Source: Prauserella rugosa (GTDB lineage: Bacteria > Actinomycetota > Actinomycetes > Mycobacteriales > Pseudonocardiaceae). Taken from it: a stretch of DNA of 55,248 nt. The notes under the pieces are model-generated. The model did not search any database and was not told the origin of the DNA. It saw only the letters and a list, made by a program, of their open reading frames with translations. The DNA is taken from contig NZ_JOIJ01000021.1 in assembly GCF_000719975.1 (NCBI RefSeq), forward strand, positions 1 through 55,248. Direction: 5' to 3'. Below are positions 16,783 to 25,477 of this stretch, piece after piece (position 1 is the first letter of the stretch; each line of letters starts with the position of its first letter). The position numbers were made by a program, and so were the translations under genes.

Positions 16783-17413
16783 TCGGTCCTCCCGGAAGGT
16801 CGGGTGCGATGAGCTCGGCCACGGTCCTCGCCCTGACACAGGAGGATTCCGTGTCCGTGAAGTCCACAGAGGACACGTCGACGTGGACCGACGACGACGG
16901 TCCCGTCGCGAGCAGGACGGCGCAGGTGCCGTCGTCGGCCGCCAGGTCGGCGACCCGCATCGCGTCCCGGCCGCCGATGCGCATCCGTTCGGCCTCGCCT
17001 TCCCCGGCGGTGCGCAGGGCGTCCAGTCCGGAGGTGTCGTCGACGGTGATCGTCACGCCGCCGGTCCCGGATTCGGTGTAATCGCAAGACGGTGCACCGG
17101 CGACGTCCCTGCGCTGCCCCTCCTCCGTGAGCCCGGCGGTGGACCGGTCGGCCGGGTCGAGCCAGGCGCAGGGGTCCACCGCCTCCGAGCCCGAGCCGCC
17201 GGCCGCGTCCTCGGCCGCCGTGCTCGACTCGGCGGCCGAGGTCACGACCGGCCCGGCGTCCTGCTGGGCGCGCGATTCCGGCCCACCCCCGACGTGGCCG
17301 CAGCCCACCGTCGCCGCGGTGAGCACGGCCACCGTCACCAGCCCGGCCAGCCCCGGCATCCCGCGCAGCCGCGTGCCGAGGGCCCGGGTGCGGTCGCGGG
17401 CGGCCGGATTCAT
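16772..17413 (-). CDS. DUF3558-type lipoprotein
   Basis: A 213-aa predicted lipoprotein with a twin-Arg-rich N-terminus, a hydrophobic segment (GLAGLVTVAVLTAATVGC) ending in a lipobox Cys, a Ser/Ala-rich linker and a globular domain beginning VDPCAWLDPADRSTAGL with the second Cys in APSCDYTE and a later pair (DDGTCAVLL, TESSCVRA). The DPC-x-W-L start and C-x-Y region are hallmarks of DUF3558. Its ATG overlaps the preceding stop (ATGA). DUF3558 genes accompany EspG/PPE cassettes in Pseudonocardiaceae; the function is unknown. Confidence 0.8.
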   Translation of the reverse strand: MNPAARDRTRALGTRLRGMPGLAGLVTVAVLTAATVGCGHVGGGPESRAQQDAGPVVTSAAESSTAAEDAAGGSGSEAVDPCAWLDPADRSTAGLTEEGQRRDVAGAPSCDYTESGTGGVTITVDDTSGLDALRTAGEGEAERMRIGGRDAMRVADLAADDGTCAVLLATGPSSSVHVDVSSVDFTDTESSCVRARTVAELIAPDLPGGPNDG

Positions 17414-17862
17414 CCGCCCTCGCAATCGACGCCGCCCATGTCGCCCGCGGCCTGCTCGTCCTGGGCGCGGTAGCGCTCGAGGGCGGCCTCGATCTGCCCG
17501 CGCAGGTCCGCCAGCTGTCTGCCGAACGCCACGAGTGCGGGCACGGCCGCCCTCGCCGACGCCGCGCCGTTGCCCGCCGCCGCGTCCGACACGGGCTCCA
17601 CGCCGGCCGCGGGGTCACCACCCGAGTCCCCCGCAGGATCGAGGCCGTAGCGCGCCATGAACTCGCCCAGCTCCGCCGCATAGCCCCCGCCGAGGGGCAC
17701 CGAACGCGCCAGCACCTTGGCCTCGCGCACCATGCGGGCGACCTCGTCCTGCAGGTCGGTGATCTTGCGCAGCGAGTCCTCCGCCAGCTCCGGCGAGACG
17801 GTGAACGCACCGGCCGGGATGTCGACGGGTCCGGTCACGGGCGCGGGCGTTCCGCCGGTCAT
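17410..17862 (-). CDS. Small helical protein, first gene of the EspG cassette
   Basis: A 150-aa protein with a short Gly/Pro start, a helix (ELAEDSLRKITDLQDEVARMVREAKVLARSV), a middle linker rich in Ala and Gly, and a second helix (VPALVAFGRQLADLRGQIEAALERYRAQ). The two-helix layout is like PE or WXG100 partners of PPE proteins, although no W-x-G or PE motif is seen. The ATG has GGGAGG 4 nt upstream, and a clear -35/-10 pair lies 65 nt before it, so this gene heads the four-gene operon. I infer that it is the heterodimer partner of the PPE-like protein. Confidence 0.68.
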   Translation of the reverse strand: MTGGTPAPVTGPVDIPAGAFTVSPELAEDSLRKITDLQDEVARMVREAKVLARSVPLGGGYAAELGEFMARYGLDPAGDSGGDPAAGVEPVSDAAAGNGAASARAAVPALVAFGRQLADLRGQIEAALERYRAQDEQAAGDMGGVDCEGG

Positions 17863-17927
17863 CACGCCTCCCGTTCCCGCACGAGCAGTCGTCGTGGCTC
17901 TCCGTAACCATGCGATTCCAGTCGGCA

Positions 17928-17955
17928 ATCCTAGAGGTCTGCCCGCAGATGTAAA
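17928..17955 (-). promoter_or_regulatory. Promoter of the EspG-type operon
   Basis: On the minus strand TTTACA (17955-17950) and TAGGAT (17933-17928) are 16 nt apart, a good match to the housekeeping sigma consensus. Transcription would start near 17921, about 59 nt before the first gene. Confidence 0.6.
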
Positions 17956-18115
17956 CCCCGCGTGCGAGCGCGGCCACACGGCCTGCGAACCTCACGGCGC
18001 GCAGCCGCTGTGCAGCCGCTGCCACGGCTCTGGACCGCAGGCGTCGGCGGCGGGCCGGTTCCCACGATGTCACCGACTGCGGCACTCGGGGTGAATGTCT
18101 CGAATTCGCGTCTGT
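17956..18115. other. Spacer between divergent EspG and MoxR operons
   Basis: Together with the two promoters this forms the 310-nt divergent gap 17863-18172. Apart from a direct repeat of GCAGCCGCTG near 18001-18023 I see no gene or structured element. Confidence 0.5.
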
Positions 18116-18143
18116 TTGACACACTTCATGGGAACCTGAATAC
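18116..18143 (+). promoter_or_regulatory. Candidate promoter of the MoxR operon
   Basis: TTGACA (18116-18121) is a perfect -35 hexamer; GAATAC (18138-18143), 16 nt downstream, is a weaker -10. It lies 30 nt before the MoxR gene, which has GGAGG at 18164-18168. Confidence 0.5.
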
Positions 18144-18172
18144 GGGCGCGGACATGGGAACGTGGAGGTCGT

Positions 18173-19375
18173 GTGACGTCGAGAGGGCATTCAGCCGCTA
18201 CCGCCGACACGTTCGGTGACCACGCCGCGCAGTCCACCCCCGCGCAAGCCGCCCCCGAGCACACGCAGGGCGGCGACGGGATCGGCGGACCCGGGGGACC
18301 CGGTGGCCTGGGCGATCTGCACGAGACCGCCCGCAGGATCGCGGCGAACGTGGAACGGGTCCTGGTCGGCAAGCCCGACGTGGTCCGCATCGCGCTCGTG
18401 ACCCTGCTCGCCGAGGGCCATCTGCTGGTGGAGGACGTGCCCGGGGTCGGCAAGACCTCGTTGGCCAAGGCACTCGGCCGGTCGATCGACTGCAGCGTGA
18501 GCCGCATCCAGTTCACGCCCGACCTGTTGCCCAGCGACGTGACCGGCGTGTCGATCTACAACCGGCAACGCTCCGAGTTCGAGTTCCGCCCCGGCCCGGT
18601 GTTCGCCAACATCGTCGTCGGGGACGAGATCAACCGCGCGTCCCCGAAGACACAGTCGGCCCTGCTCGAATGCATGGAGGAGCGGCAGGTCACGGTCGAC
18701 ACCACGACCTATCCCCTCGAGTCGCCGTTCATGGTCATCGCCACCCAGAACCCGGTGGAGATGGAAGGCACCTACGCCCTTCCCGAGGCCCAGCGCGACC
18801 GGTTCACGGCACGGGTGTCGGTCGGTTACCCGGATCCGCAGGCCGAGCTCGCCATGGTCGACGAGCACGCGGGCCACAACCCGCTCGACGAGCTCACGCC
18901 GGTCTCCGACGGGGCGACCGTGCACCGGCTCGCGCGCACCGTCCAACAACTCCACGTCGCGCCGGAGGTCCGCCAGTACGCCGTGGACATCGTGGCGGCG
19001 ACCCGGCAGCTGCCCGAACTGCGCCTCGGCGCCTCGCCGCGTGCCACGCTCCAGTTCGTGCGCGCGGCGCGTGCTCAGGCCGCACTGTCCGGCCGCGACT
19101 TCGTCGTACCCGACGACCTGCACGCCGTGGCCGTTCCCGTGCTGGCGCACCGGCTCGTGCTCACCACGGAGGCGCAGGCCGCCCGCCGCTCCCCCGCCGA
19201 CGTCGTGCGGTCGGTGCTGCAGCGCCTGCCCGTACCGCAACGTGGCACCGTGCCCGGCGCTTCCGGCAGTGGCGTGTCCGGCAGTGGCGTCTCCGGTAAC
19301 GGTCACCGGCCGCAGCACGCCGCGCCCGCGCCGGGACGTCCGGGCGGGTCGGCGGGCGACCACATCGGACGCTGA
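18173..19375 (+). CDS. MoxR-type AAA+ ATPase
   Basis: A 400-aa AAA+ ATPase of the MoxR family. After a disordered start, the core holds Walker A GVGKTS (residues 91-96), Walker B VVGDEINRASPKTQSALLECMEE, sensor 1 (VIATQNP) and a C-terminal lid with the arginine-finger region; the last 50 residues are Gly/Ser-rich. MoxR ATPases act as chaperones that mature or activate partner complexes, typically with a von Willebrand or DUF58 protein. The next two genes encode exactly such partners (DUF58 protein, transglutaminase). A near-perfect -35 element lies upstream. The complex assembled is unknown. Confidence 0.92.
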   Translation: MTSRGHSAATADTFGDHAAQSTPAQAAPEHTQGGDGIGGPGGPGGLGDLHETARRIAANVERVLVGKPDVVRIALVTLLAEGHLLVEDVPGVGKTSLAKALGRSIDCSVSRIQFTPDLLPSDVTGVSIYNRQRSEFEFRPGPVFANIVVGDEINRASPKTQSALLECMEERQVTVDTTTYPLESPFMVIATQNPVEMEGTYALPEAQRDRFTARVSVGYPDPQAELAMVDEHAGHNPLDELTPVSDGATVHRLARTVQQLHVAPEVRQYAVDIVAATRQLPELRLGASPRATLQFVRAARAQAALSGRDFVVPDDLHAVAVPVLAHRLVLTTEAQAARRSPADVVRSVLQRLPVPQRGTVPGASGSGVSGSGVSGNGHRPQHAAPAPGRPGGSAGDHIGR

Positions 19376-19388
19376 CCCGGGCACGATC

Positions 19389-20702
19389 ATGACCACCTCC
19401 GCGGGACGGCCGAAACCCGCGTTCCTGCGCGCACTGTCCGGGCTCACCACCCGGGGACGCTGCCTGTTGGCCGCGGGCGTGGCCGCGGCCGTCTGCGCCG
19501 CGGTGCTCAACGAACGCGGCCTGCTGCGCATCGCGGTGTTCGTCGTCGCGCTGCCCCTGCTGACGGTGGTGCTGGCCTCGGCGTCCCGGGTGCGCATCGG
19601 CGCCCGCAGGGTGATCGCCAGCGAACGCGTCCCCGTCGGCGGTGACGGCGAGGTGCGGCTCGACCTGTGGCGCACCGGGCGGCTTCCGGCGGGCGAGATC
19701 CTGGTCGAGGACCGCGTGCCGCAGGTACTGGGCATGCGTCCGCGGTTCGTCGTCGAGCGCCTTCCCCACCGGCCCGTGTCGCTGCGCTATCCGATCCGCC
19801 CGGGGCTGCGCGGGGTGCACCGCATCGGATCGTTGCGCGCGACCGTCACCGATCCGTTCGGGCTGTGCGAGTTCGACCGTGACCTGGCGCCCCCGTCGCG
19901 CATCGTGGTCGTCCCGCGGGTGACCCCGTTGCACGGTCTACCGGGAGGCGCAGGCGCGGCGGGCGGCGAGGCAGGCAGCGTCCGCCTGCACGCGGGACAG
20001 GGCGAACCCGACGTCATGGTGCGCCAGTACCGCACCGGCGACGACATGCGGAAGGTCCACTGGCGCTCCACCGCACGCCGCGACGAGGTCATGGTGCGAG
20101 TCGAGGAACGCCCGTGGCGCGGCGGGACGACGGTGCTGCTCGACCACCGCGCCGCAGCACACCACGGCGTCGGATCCCCGGACGGCAGCCTGGAGTGGGC
20201 GATCGAGTTCGCCGCGAGCGCGTGCCTGCACCTCGGCCGCGCGGGCACCCCGGTGCGGCTGGTCAGCGGACACGGCACACCGATCGTCGATCCGCCCCAG
20301 CAGGCCGGGCCCCAGGCCGACGGCGTCGTGCTCGACGCGCTCGCCGCGCTGACGCCCACCCACGAACGCGAACTCGCCACGGGCGCCGACCCGGGCCACG
20401 GGCAGGAACTCATCGCGGTCCTGGGCACCGTCGGACCGCAGGGTGTCGCCGAGTTGACCCGCGCACGCACCCGCGGGGTCCGGAGCCTGGCCGTGCTGGT
20501 CGACACCTCGTCCTGGCAGGCCCCCTCGTGGCAGGGTCCCGGACGTGGTGCGGGGCCGCCGGTCCACGACGCCGCGACCCTGCTGCGGGCCGCGGGATGG
20601 GGCGTGGTCGTGGCGGACCGGCACACACGGATCGACGAGGCGTGGACCCAGCTGTGCGCGCTGCCTGCCCGCGGTCCCGTGCAGACGGGAGGTGTGTGGT
20701 GA
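19389..20702 (+). CDS. DUF58 domain protein
   Basis: A 437-aa protein with two N-terminal membrane helices (CLLAAGVAAAVCAAVLN and IAVFVVALPLLTVVLAS) and a DUF58 domain: VTDPFGLCEFDRDL, the diagnostic VRQYRTGDDMRKVHWRSTARRDEVMVR-type segment (R-x-Y-x-x-G-D-x-x-R-x-I-x-W), and a vWA-like C-terminus. It sits 13 nt after the MoxR gene and overlaps the transglutaminase start by four bases (GTGA). MoxR, DUF58 and TgpA-like triads are widespread and thought to form a membrane machine; its task is not established. Confidence 0.9.
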   Translation: MTTSAGRPKPAFLRALSGLTTRGRCLLAAGVAAAVCAAVLNERGLLRIAVFVVALPLLTVVLASASRVRIGARRVIASERVPVGGDGEVRLDLWRTGRLPAGEILVEDRVPQVLGMRPRFVVERLPHRPVSLRYPIRPGLRGVHRIGSLRATVTDPFGLCEFDRDLAPPSRIVVVPRVTPLHGLPGGAGAAGGEAGSVRLHAGQGEPDVMVRQYRTGDDMRKVHWRSTARRDEVMVRVEERPWRGGTTVLLDHRAAAHHGVGSPDGSLEWAIEFAASACLHLGRAGTPVRLVSGHGTPIVDPPQQAGPQADGVVLDALAALTPTHERELATGADPGHGQELIAVLGTVGPQGVAELTRARTRGVRSLAVLVDTSSWQAPSWQGPGRGAGPPVHDAATLLRAAGWGVVVADRHTRIDEAWTQLCALPARGPVQTGGVW

Positions 20703-23284
20703 GCGTCGGAACCCCCACTCCCCCGGCACCGCCGCCGTCCGCCCCACCGTCCACGCCGTCGCCGGGCCCGGGCTCCGGGTCCCGCCGCGGACCCGTCCTG
20801 ACGGTGCACGGCGTCGTCGCCCCGCTCGCGGCCGCGCTCGCGGTGATCGCCGCGGCCACGGCACTCAGCGGTGTGGTCCAGGGGTGGGCGTGGTTCGGCG
20901 ATGTCCTGGTCGCCACGTTGCTGATCGCGGCGACCGGCATCGGCACCAGGGCGGTACGCCTGCACCCGTTCCTCGTCGGGGCGGCCCAACTGCTCGTGCT
21001 GCTGATGGTGGTCACGGGCTCGTTCACCACCACCGGGGTGCTCGGCGTCCTGCCGGGTCCCGAGGCGTTCGGCGAGCTGCACCGCGTGCTGCTCAGCGGA
21101 TTCGAGGACATCCGCACCGGACTGCCGCCCGTGGAGGCGAGCCACGGGATCCGCTGCCTGATCATGATCACGCTCGGGCTCGTCGCGCTGGTGGTCGACG
21201 TGCTGGCGGTCACCGCCGCGGCACCGGCCGCCACGGGCCTGATGCTGCTGTGCGTCTACGCGGTGCCGTCGGCACTCACGGCGGAGATGCTGCCCTGGTG
21301 GACGTTCACGCTGGGCGTCGTGGCGTTCGCGGGACTGCTCGCCGTCGACGGCAGTCACCGCCACCGGGTGTGGCGCAACCGCACGCCGGTCCGCGGCGCG
21401 GGGGTGAGCGCCGGGTCGGTGTCGGCCCCGCTGGCGGTCGTCACCGCCGCCGTCGTCGCCGGTCTGGTCGCGGGCGCCACCATCACGGTCGTCGGCACCG
21501 AGGGCAGTCTCCCCGGCAGCGGCTCCGACGAACGCGACGCACCGGGCGGGCTGGGCGTCTCGCCGTTCACATCGCTGCGCGGCATGCTGGGCGACCGTTC
21601 GGCGGCCCGGATGTTCGAGGTCGACGGGCTCGGCGACAACGCCGCACTGATGCGCGCGTTCACACTGTCCCGCTACGTCCCCGGCGAAGGCTGGGAACTG
21701 CCCGAGGGCAGGCGGATGCCCGCGGGCCAGCCCGCGGACGGCCCGCTGCCCCGCGCGCCGGGCGACACCGTCTCCGGGGACGCCCGCACCGTCCGCGTCA
21801 CCCCGATCAACTGGCTCGACGTGTGGCTGCCGACCTACGGCAGGGTCCGCAGCATCGACCCCCCGTCGGAGGGCTGGTACTACGACCCCGGCAGCGGTTC
21901 GGTCTACAGCGAGGACCGGCGCCGGCCGCGTGCGTACACGATGACGACGTCGCTGGACGAGCCGACGACCGCGCAGCTGCGCGCCGAGGGCACCGTCACC
22001 GGTGCGGCGCCGCAGTACCTGGAGGCCGACGACGTCGATCCGCGGGTGCACGGGCTCGCCGAGCGCCTCACCCGGAACCAGGACACGACGTTCGACAAGG
22101 CCAGAGCGGTGTGGCGGTACTTCACCGATCCGTCCAACGGTTTCGTCTACGACACCCGGACCGCGCCCGCGTCGGACCCGGACGCGCTGGCCGACTTCGT
22201 CCTCAACGGCAAACGCGGGTTCTGCGAGCAGTACGCCTCGGCGATGGCGGTGATGCTGCGCTCGATCGACGTGCCCTCCCGGGTCGCCGTCGGGTTCACA
22301 CGGGGCTATCAGAACGGCGAGGGCTCGCGGGTCATCACCTCACAGGACGCGCACGCCTGGGTCGAGGTGTACTTCGACGACCTGGGATGGGTCACGTTCG
22401 ACCCGACCCCGCTCAGCAACGGCCGCGGCTACACGCCCGACTACCTCGACACCCCCGACGATCCGCTGCCCGACGACCCCTCCGAGACGGAGTCCGAACC
22501 GGACAGTGCCACGCCGAGTTCGGAGACGCCCGCGCCGGCCCCGGACGCCGAGCAGGACGCGCAGGCTCAACAGGACCCGCGGTCCGGCCCGCCCGCGCAG
22601 TGGCCCGGCTGGCTGGCGGGCGGATTCCTGGCCGCAACGACCGCGGCCGTGCTCGTGATCGGGCGACGGTTCGTCACGCGACCGGCCGCATCGGTGCGCG
22701 GGGCGACCGCGGCGGCGGTGGCTGCTACCTGGGGCGTGTCGTTGGTCCTGGCGGCGTGGCTGGTGCACTGGGCGGTTCCCGTGGTCGTGTTCGTCGCCGT
22801 CGCCGCGCTGCTGGGTCCGGCCGCCGTCCGCGAGTGGGTCCGGCATCGCAGGCTCGCCGAGGTCGCGCACGGCACCCCCGAGTCCGCCGACGCGGCATGG
22901 CGGGAGGTGCTGGCCGAATGCGCCGACCGGGGACTCGATCTCCCGCCCACCGATACGTTGCGCCAGGCCGCCGGCACGATCGACGACCGGTTCGGCCTCG
23001 ACGACGAGGGCCGCGCTCACCTCTGGGAGATCGTGCACGCCGTGGAGCGGTCGTGGTACAGCCCGGCGGGCGCCGGGACGACCGCGACCTCCGGCGCGGT
23101 GCCCTCGGGCCCGGGCGACTCAGCGGTGGATTCGGGCGCAGTCGACTCGGGGGCGGCGTCGCCGGTGTCCGGCCCGGCCGGGCTGGGCCGGGCCGTGGCC
23201 GGGCTGCGGGCCAGTCTGGACCGGCAGGTGCCCGTGCCGTGGCGTGGCCGGATCCTGCCCCGCTCGCTCCTCCGGCGCGGCTGA
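20699..23284 (+). CDS. TgpA-like membrane transglutaminase (DUF3488, DUF4129)
   Basis: An 861-aa membrane protein. A proline-rich start is followed by six or so membrane helices (DUF3488), an extracytoplasmic transglutaminase-like domain with the triad C509 (GFCEQYASAM), H552 (DAHAWVEVYF) and D568 (WVTFDPTP), an acidic linker, two further membrane helices and a cytoplasmic DUF4129 tail (SADAAWREVLAEC). The intact triad suggests an active cysteine peptidase or amide-transferring enzyme outside the membrane. The GTG at 20699 has GGGAGG 6 nt upstream. It completes the MoxR-DUF58-TgpA operon. Confidence 0.92.
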   Translation: MSVGTPTPPAPPPSAPPSTPSPGPGSGSRRGPVLTVHGVVAPLAAALAVIAAATALSGVVQGWAWFGDVLVATLLIAATGIGTRAVRLHPFLVGAAQLLVLLMVVTGSFTTTGVLGVLPGPEAFGELHRVLLSGFEDIRTGLPPVEASHGIRCLIMITLGLVALVVDVLAVTAAAPAATGLMLLCVYAVPSALTAEMLPWWTFTLGVVAFAGLLAVDGSHRHRVWRNRTPVRGAGVSAGSVSAPLAVVTAAVVAGLVAGATITVVGTEGSLPGSGSDERDAPGGLGVSPFTSLRGMLGDRSAARMFEVDGLGDNAALMRAFTLSRYVPGEGWELPEGRRMPAGQPADGPLPRAPGDTVSGDARTVRVTPINWLDVWLPTYGRVRSIDPPSEGWYYDPGSGSVYSEDRRRPRAYTMTTSLDEPTTAQLRAEGTVTGAAPQYLEADDVDPRVHGLAERLTRNQDTTFDKARAVWRYFTDPSNGFVYDTRTAPASDPDALADFVLNGKRGFCEQYASAMAVMLRSIDVPSRVAVGFTRGYQNGEGSRVITSQDAHAWVEVYFDDLGWVTFDPTPLSNGRGYTPDYLDTPDDPLPDDPSETESEPDSATPSSETPAPAPDAEQDAQAQQDPRSGPPAQWPGWLAGGFLAATTAAVLVIGRRFVTRPAASVRGATAAAVAATWGVSLVLAAWLVHWAVPVVVFVAVAALLGPAAVREWVRHRRLAEVAHGTPESADAAWREVLAECADRGLDLPPTDTLRQAAGTIDDRFGLDDEGRAHLWEIVHAVERSWYSPAGAGTTATSGAVPSGPGDSAVDSGAVDSGAASPVSGPAGLGRAVAGLRASLDRQVPVPWRGRILPRSLLRRG

Positions 23285-23454
23285 CGTCTCCGCGCCGGGC
23301 CCGCACCGGCACCTGCCGGCGTCCCGGCGAACGCAACCCGGGTGAGCGCAGGCGGGTCAGGTGGGCCGACACGACTCGAGCAGGGCACCGGCCCGCGGTG
23401 CCCTGCTCGAAGTCCGTATGCGGATGTCACGCCCGATCGCGGGCGCGGCGTTCG

Positions 23455-23868
23455 TTATCGATCGTCGAACCGATGGCGCAGCCGATCCTCCATCTTCTGC
23501 GCGAAGGAGCTGCGTTTGGCCTGAGCGGCGCCGGACGAGCCGCCGCCGGAGTCCCCAGAACCGCTGCCGGCGTCCTCCGGCTCCCCACCTGCTCGCATGG
23601 CAGTGACGACGAGCACCACCCCCAAGAACATCACCAGGAAGCCGAACACGCTGATCAGCGGGATCTCGGCCACCCGCACCGGCACGACGACGCCGAGCAC
23701 CAGCAGGCCGATGCCCAGCACGAACAGCGCCCCGCCCTGCAGGCGCCGACCGCGCCTCGGGCGGCGCACCTTGGCGCCCCGTACCGACGATGCGAACTTG
23801 GGGTCCTCGGCATAGAGCTCGCGCTCGATCTGGTCGAGCAGCCGCTGCTCATGCTCGGAGAGTGGCAT
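23455..23868 (-). CDS. DUF3040 membrane protein (Rv2169c-like)
   Basis: A 137-aa protein beginning MPLSEHEQRLLDQIERELYAEDPKFASSVRG, the DUF3040 signature, followed by a basic patch and two membrane helices (GALFVLGIGLLVLGVVVPV and ISVFGFLVMFLGVVLVVTAM). The C-terminus is Gly/Ser-rich with a basic end. M. tuberculosis Rv2169c is very similar and lies just upstream of its mraZ region. AGGAGGAAAG is 3-12 nt before the ATG, and an 8-bp inverted repeat (TCCGGTGC...GCACCGGA, 23893-23915) lies within the leader. The function is unknown. Confidence 0.87.
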   Translation of the reverse strand: MPLSEHEQRLLDQIERELYAEDPKFASSVRGAKVRRPRRGRRLQGGALFVLGIGLLVLGVVVPVRVAEIPLISVFGFLVMFLGVVLVVTAMRAGGEPEDAGSGSGDSGGGSSGAAQAKRSSFAQKMEDRLRHRFDDR

Positions 23869-24074
23869 CTTTCCTCCTCCGGCACAGCGCTTTCCGGTGC
23901 CTCTCGCGCACCGGACCGCATTTCATCGTGGACCCTGACAGCCCCAGGGTCGGGGTGTCACCCTCCAGGATACGAGCACTGCGCGCCGCCGACTACCCGA
24001 TCTCACCTTCCAGCAGGACTCTTTCCTGCGACGACGACACAGCAGAGCACGCGCCGCACGGAACGCGATCAACA

Positions 24075-25349
24075 TCACCTCTCATCGGGTGACAACAGCG
24101 AGGCCGGACGCACCGCTGCGGAGCCGAATCTCGACCGCGCGTCATCCGCGGCCCGTTCCGCATCCCGCCATCGTGGTTCCGCGGTCAGCGAGGGGGTGTC
24201 GAAACTCAACTGTTCCGCCACGTCCCCGTCGGACAGGCCTTCGACCCGTACCCCGACCAGACGCACGGCGACCGAGCCGTCGCCGGACGTGGCCTCCCGG
24301 AACAGTTCGGCGGCGGTGGCGTGGACCTCACGGGCCACGTCGGTGGCCGAGCCGAGCGTGCGCGCCCTGGTGATCGTCCGGAAGTCGGCGAACCGCACCT
24401 TGATCGACACCGTGCGCCCGCGCAGCTCCTTGGCACGCAGCGACGCGGCGACGCGTTCGGACAACCGCAGCAGTTCCCGGTCGAGCACGCCACGGTCGCG
24501 GACGTCGGTGTCGAACGTGTGCTCGGCGCCGAGGGACTTCTCGTCCGACTCCGGCACCACCGGACGGTCGTCCCGTCCATGGGCGAGCGCGTGCAGGTGC
24601 TCGCCCGCCGCGGTGCCCACGCTGCGGCGCAGCCGTTCGACGGGGGCCGCGGCCACGTCGGCGATCGTCGTGAACCCGTGGCTGCGCAGTGTCTCCTCGG
24701 TGCGTTTTCCCACGCCCCACAGCGCGGAGACCGGCAGCGGGTGCAGGAACTCCAGCGTGCGGGCCACCGGCACGACGACCATGCCGTCCGGTTTGGCCAT
24801 GCCCGAGGCGAGTTTGGCGATGAACTTGGCCCTGCCGACCCCGACCGAGCACGTGATGCCGTGGTCGGCCGCCACGCGCTCGCGGATCCGGGCGCCGAGG
24901 TCGGCCGGCGTGGCACCGAGCCTGCGCAGCGCGCCGCTGACGTCGAGAAACGCCTCGTCGAGACTGAGCGGCTCGACCAGCGGCGTCAGTTCCCGGAAGA
25001 TCGCCATGACGCCGTCGGAGACCTCGCGGTAGGCGTGCCTGCTCGGAGGGATCCACACCGCGTCCGGGCACAGTCTGCGCGCGGCGCCCGCGGGCATCGC
25101 GGACCGCACGCCGTACCGCCGGGCCGGGTAGTTGGCCGAGAGCACCACCGACCGCGGACCGGCCCCGGCCACGATCACCGGACGCTCCACGAGCTCGGGG
25201 CGCTCACGCAGTTCGACGGCCGCGTAGAACGCGTCCATGTCGACGTGCAGGATGCCGCACCCGGTGTCGTCCGGATACTCGGCACGCGGCGTGCCGGTGC
25301 GCACCACGAAGCGCTCGTGCCCGCCGGGCAGCTGCGCGTTACGTCCCAC
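24075..25349 (-). CDS. dinB: DNA polymerase IV (Y family)
   Basis: A 424-aa Y-family translesion polymerase. The palm motif ILHVDMDAFYAAVE supplies the first catalytic Asp and the steric-gate region, PLSLDEAFLDV the Asp-Glu pair, and SVGVGRAKFIAKLAS the fingers/palm signature; two helix-hairpin-helix stretches (LWGVGKRTEETLRSHG) and a little-finger domain follow. EQLSFD near residue 390 matches a sliding-clamp-binding motif. The C-terminus extends about 30 residues past it. The GTG is 6 nt after TACTCT, suggesting a leaderless mRNA; I see no LexA box upstream, so SOS control is not supported. Confidence 0.93.
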   Translation of the reverse strand: MGRNAQLPGGHERFVVRTGTPRAEYPDDTGCGILHVDMDAFYAAVELRERPELVERPVIVAGAGPRSVVLSANYPARRYGVRSAMPAGAARRLCPDAVWIPPSRHAYREVSDGVMAIFRELTPLVEPLSLDEAFLDVSGALRRLGATPADLGARIRERVAADHGITCSVGVGRAKFIAKLASGMAKPDGMVVVPVARTLEFLHPLPVSALWGVGKRTEETLRSHGFTTIADVAAAPVERLRRSVGTAAGEHLHALAHGRDDRPVVPESDEKSLGAEHTFDTDVRDRGVLDRELLRLSERVAASLRAKELRGRTVSIKVRFADFRTITRARTLGSATDVAREVHATAAELFREATSGDGSVAVRLVGVRVEGLSDGDVAEQLSFDTPSLTAEPRWRDAERAADDARSRFGSAAVRPASLLSPDER

Positions 25350-25477
25350 GGCGTCAGAGTAGCCGCGGGCCCTGACAGTCCCGGGTCACCCGGCCCCGCT
25401 CACGACCAGGAGACCGTGTGACTCACTCGGGCTGGGTGATCCGGGGTGGGTGGTCCGGCCTGGGTGGTTCGGGTGGC

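Noticed and set aside
20545..25032. A very long open frame (about 1,500 codons) on the plus strand
   Set aside because: It crosses the DUF58, transglutaminase, DUF3040 and dinB genes in other frames, has an Arg/Pro/Gly composition without domains, and is a by-product of high GC at third codon positions.
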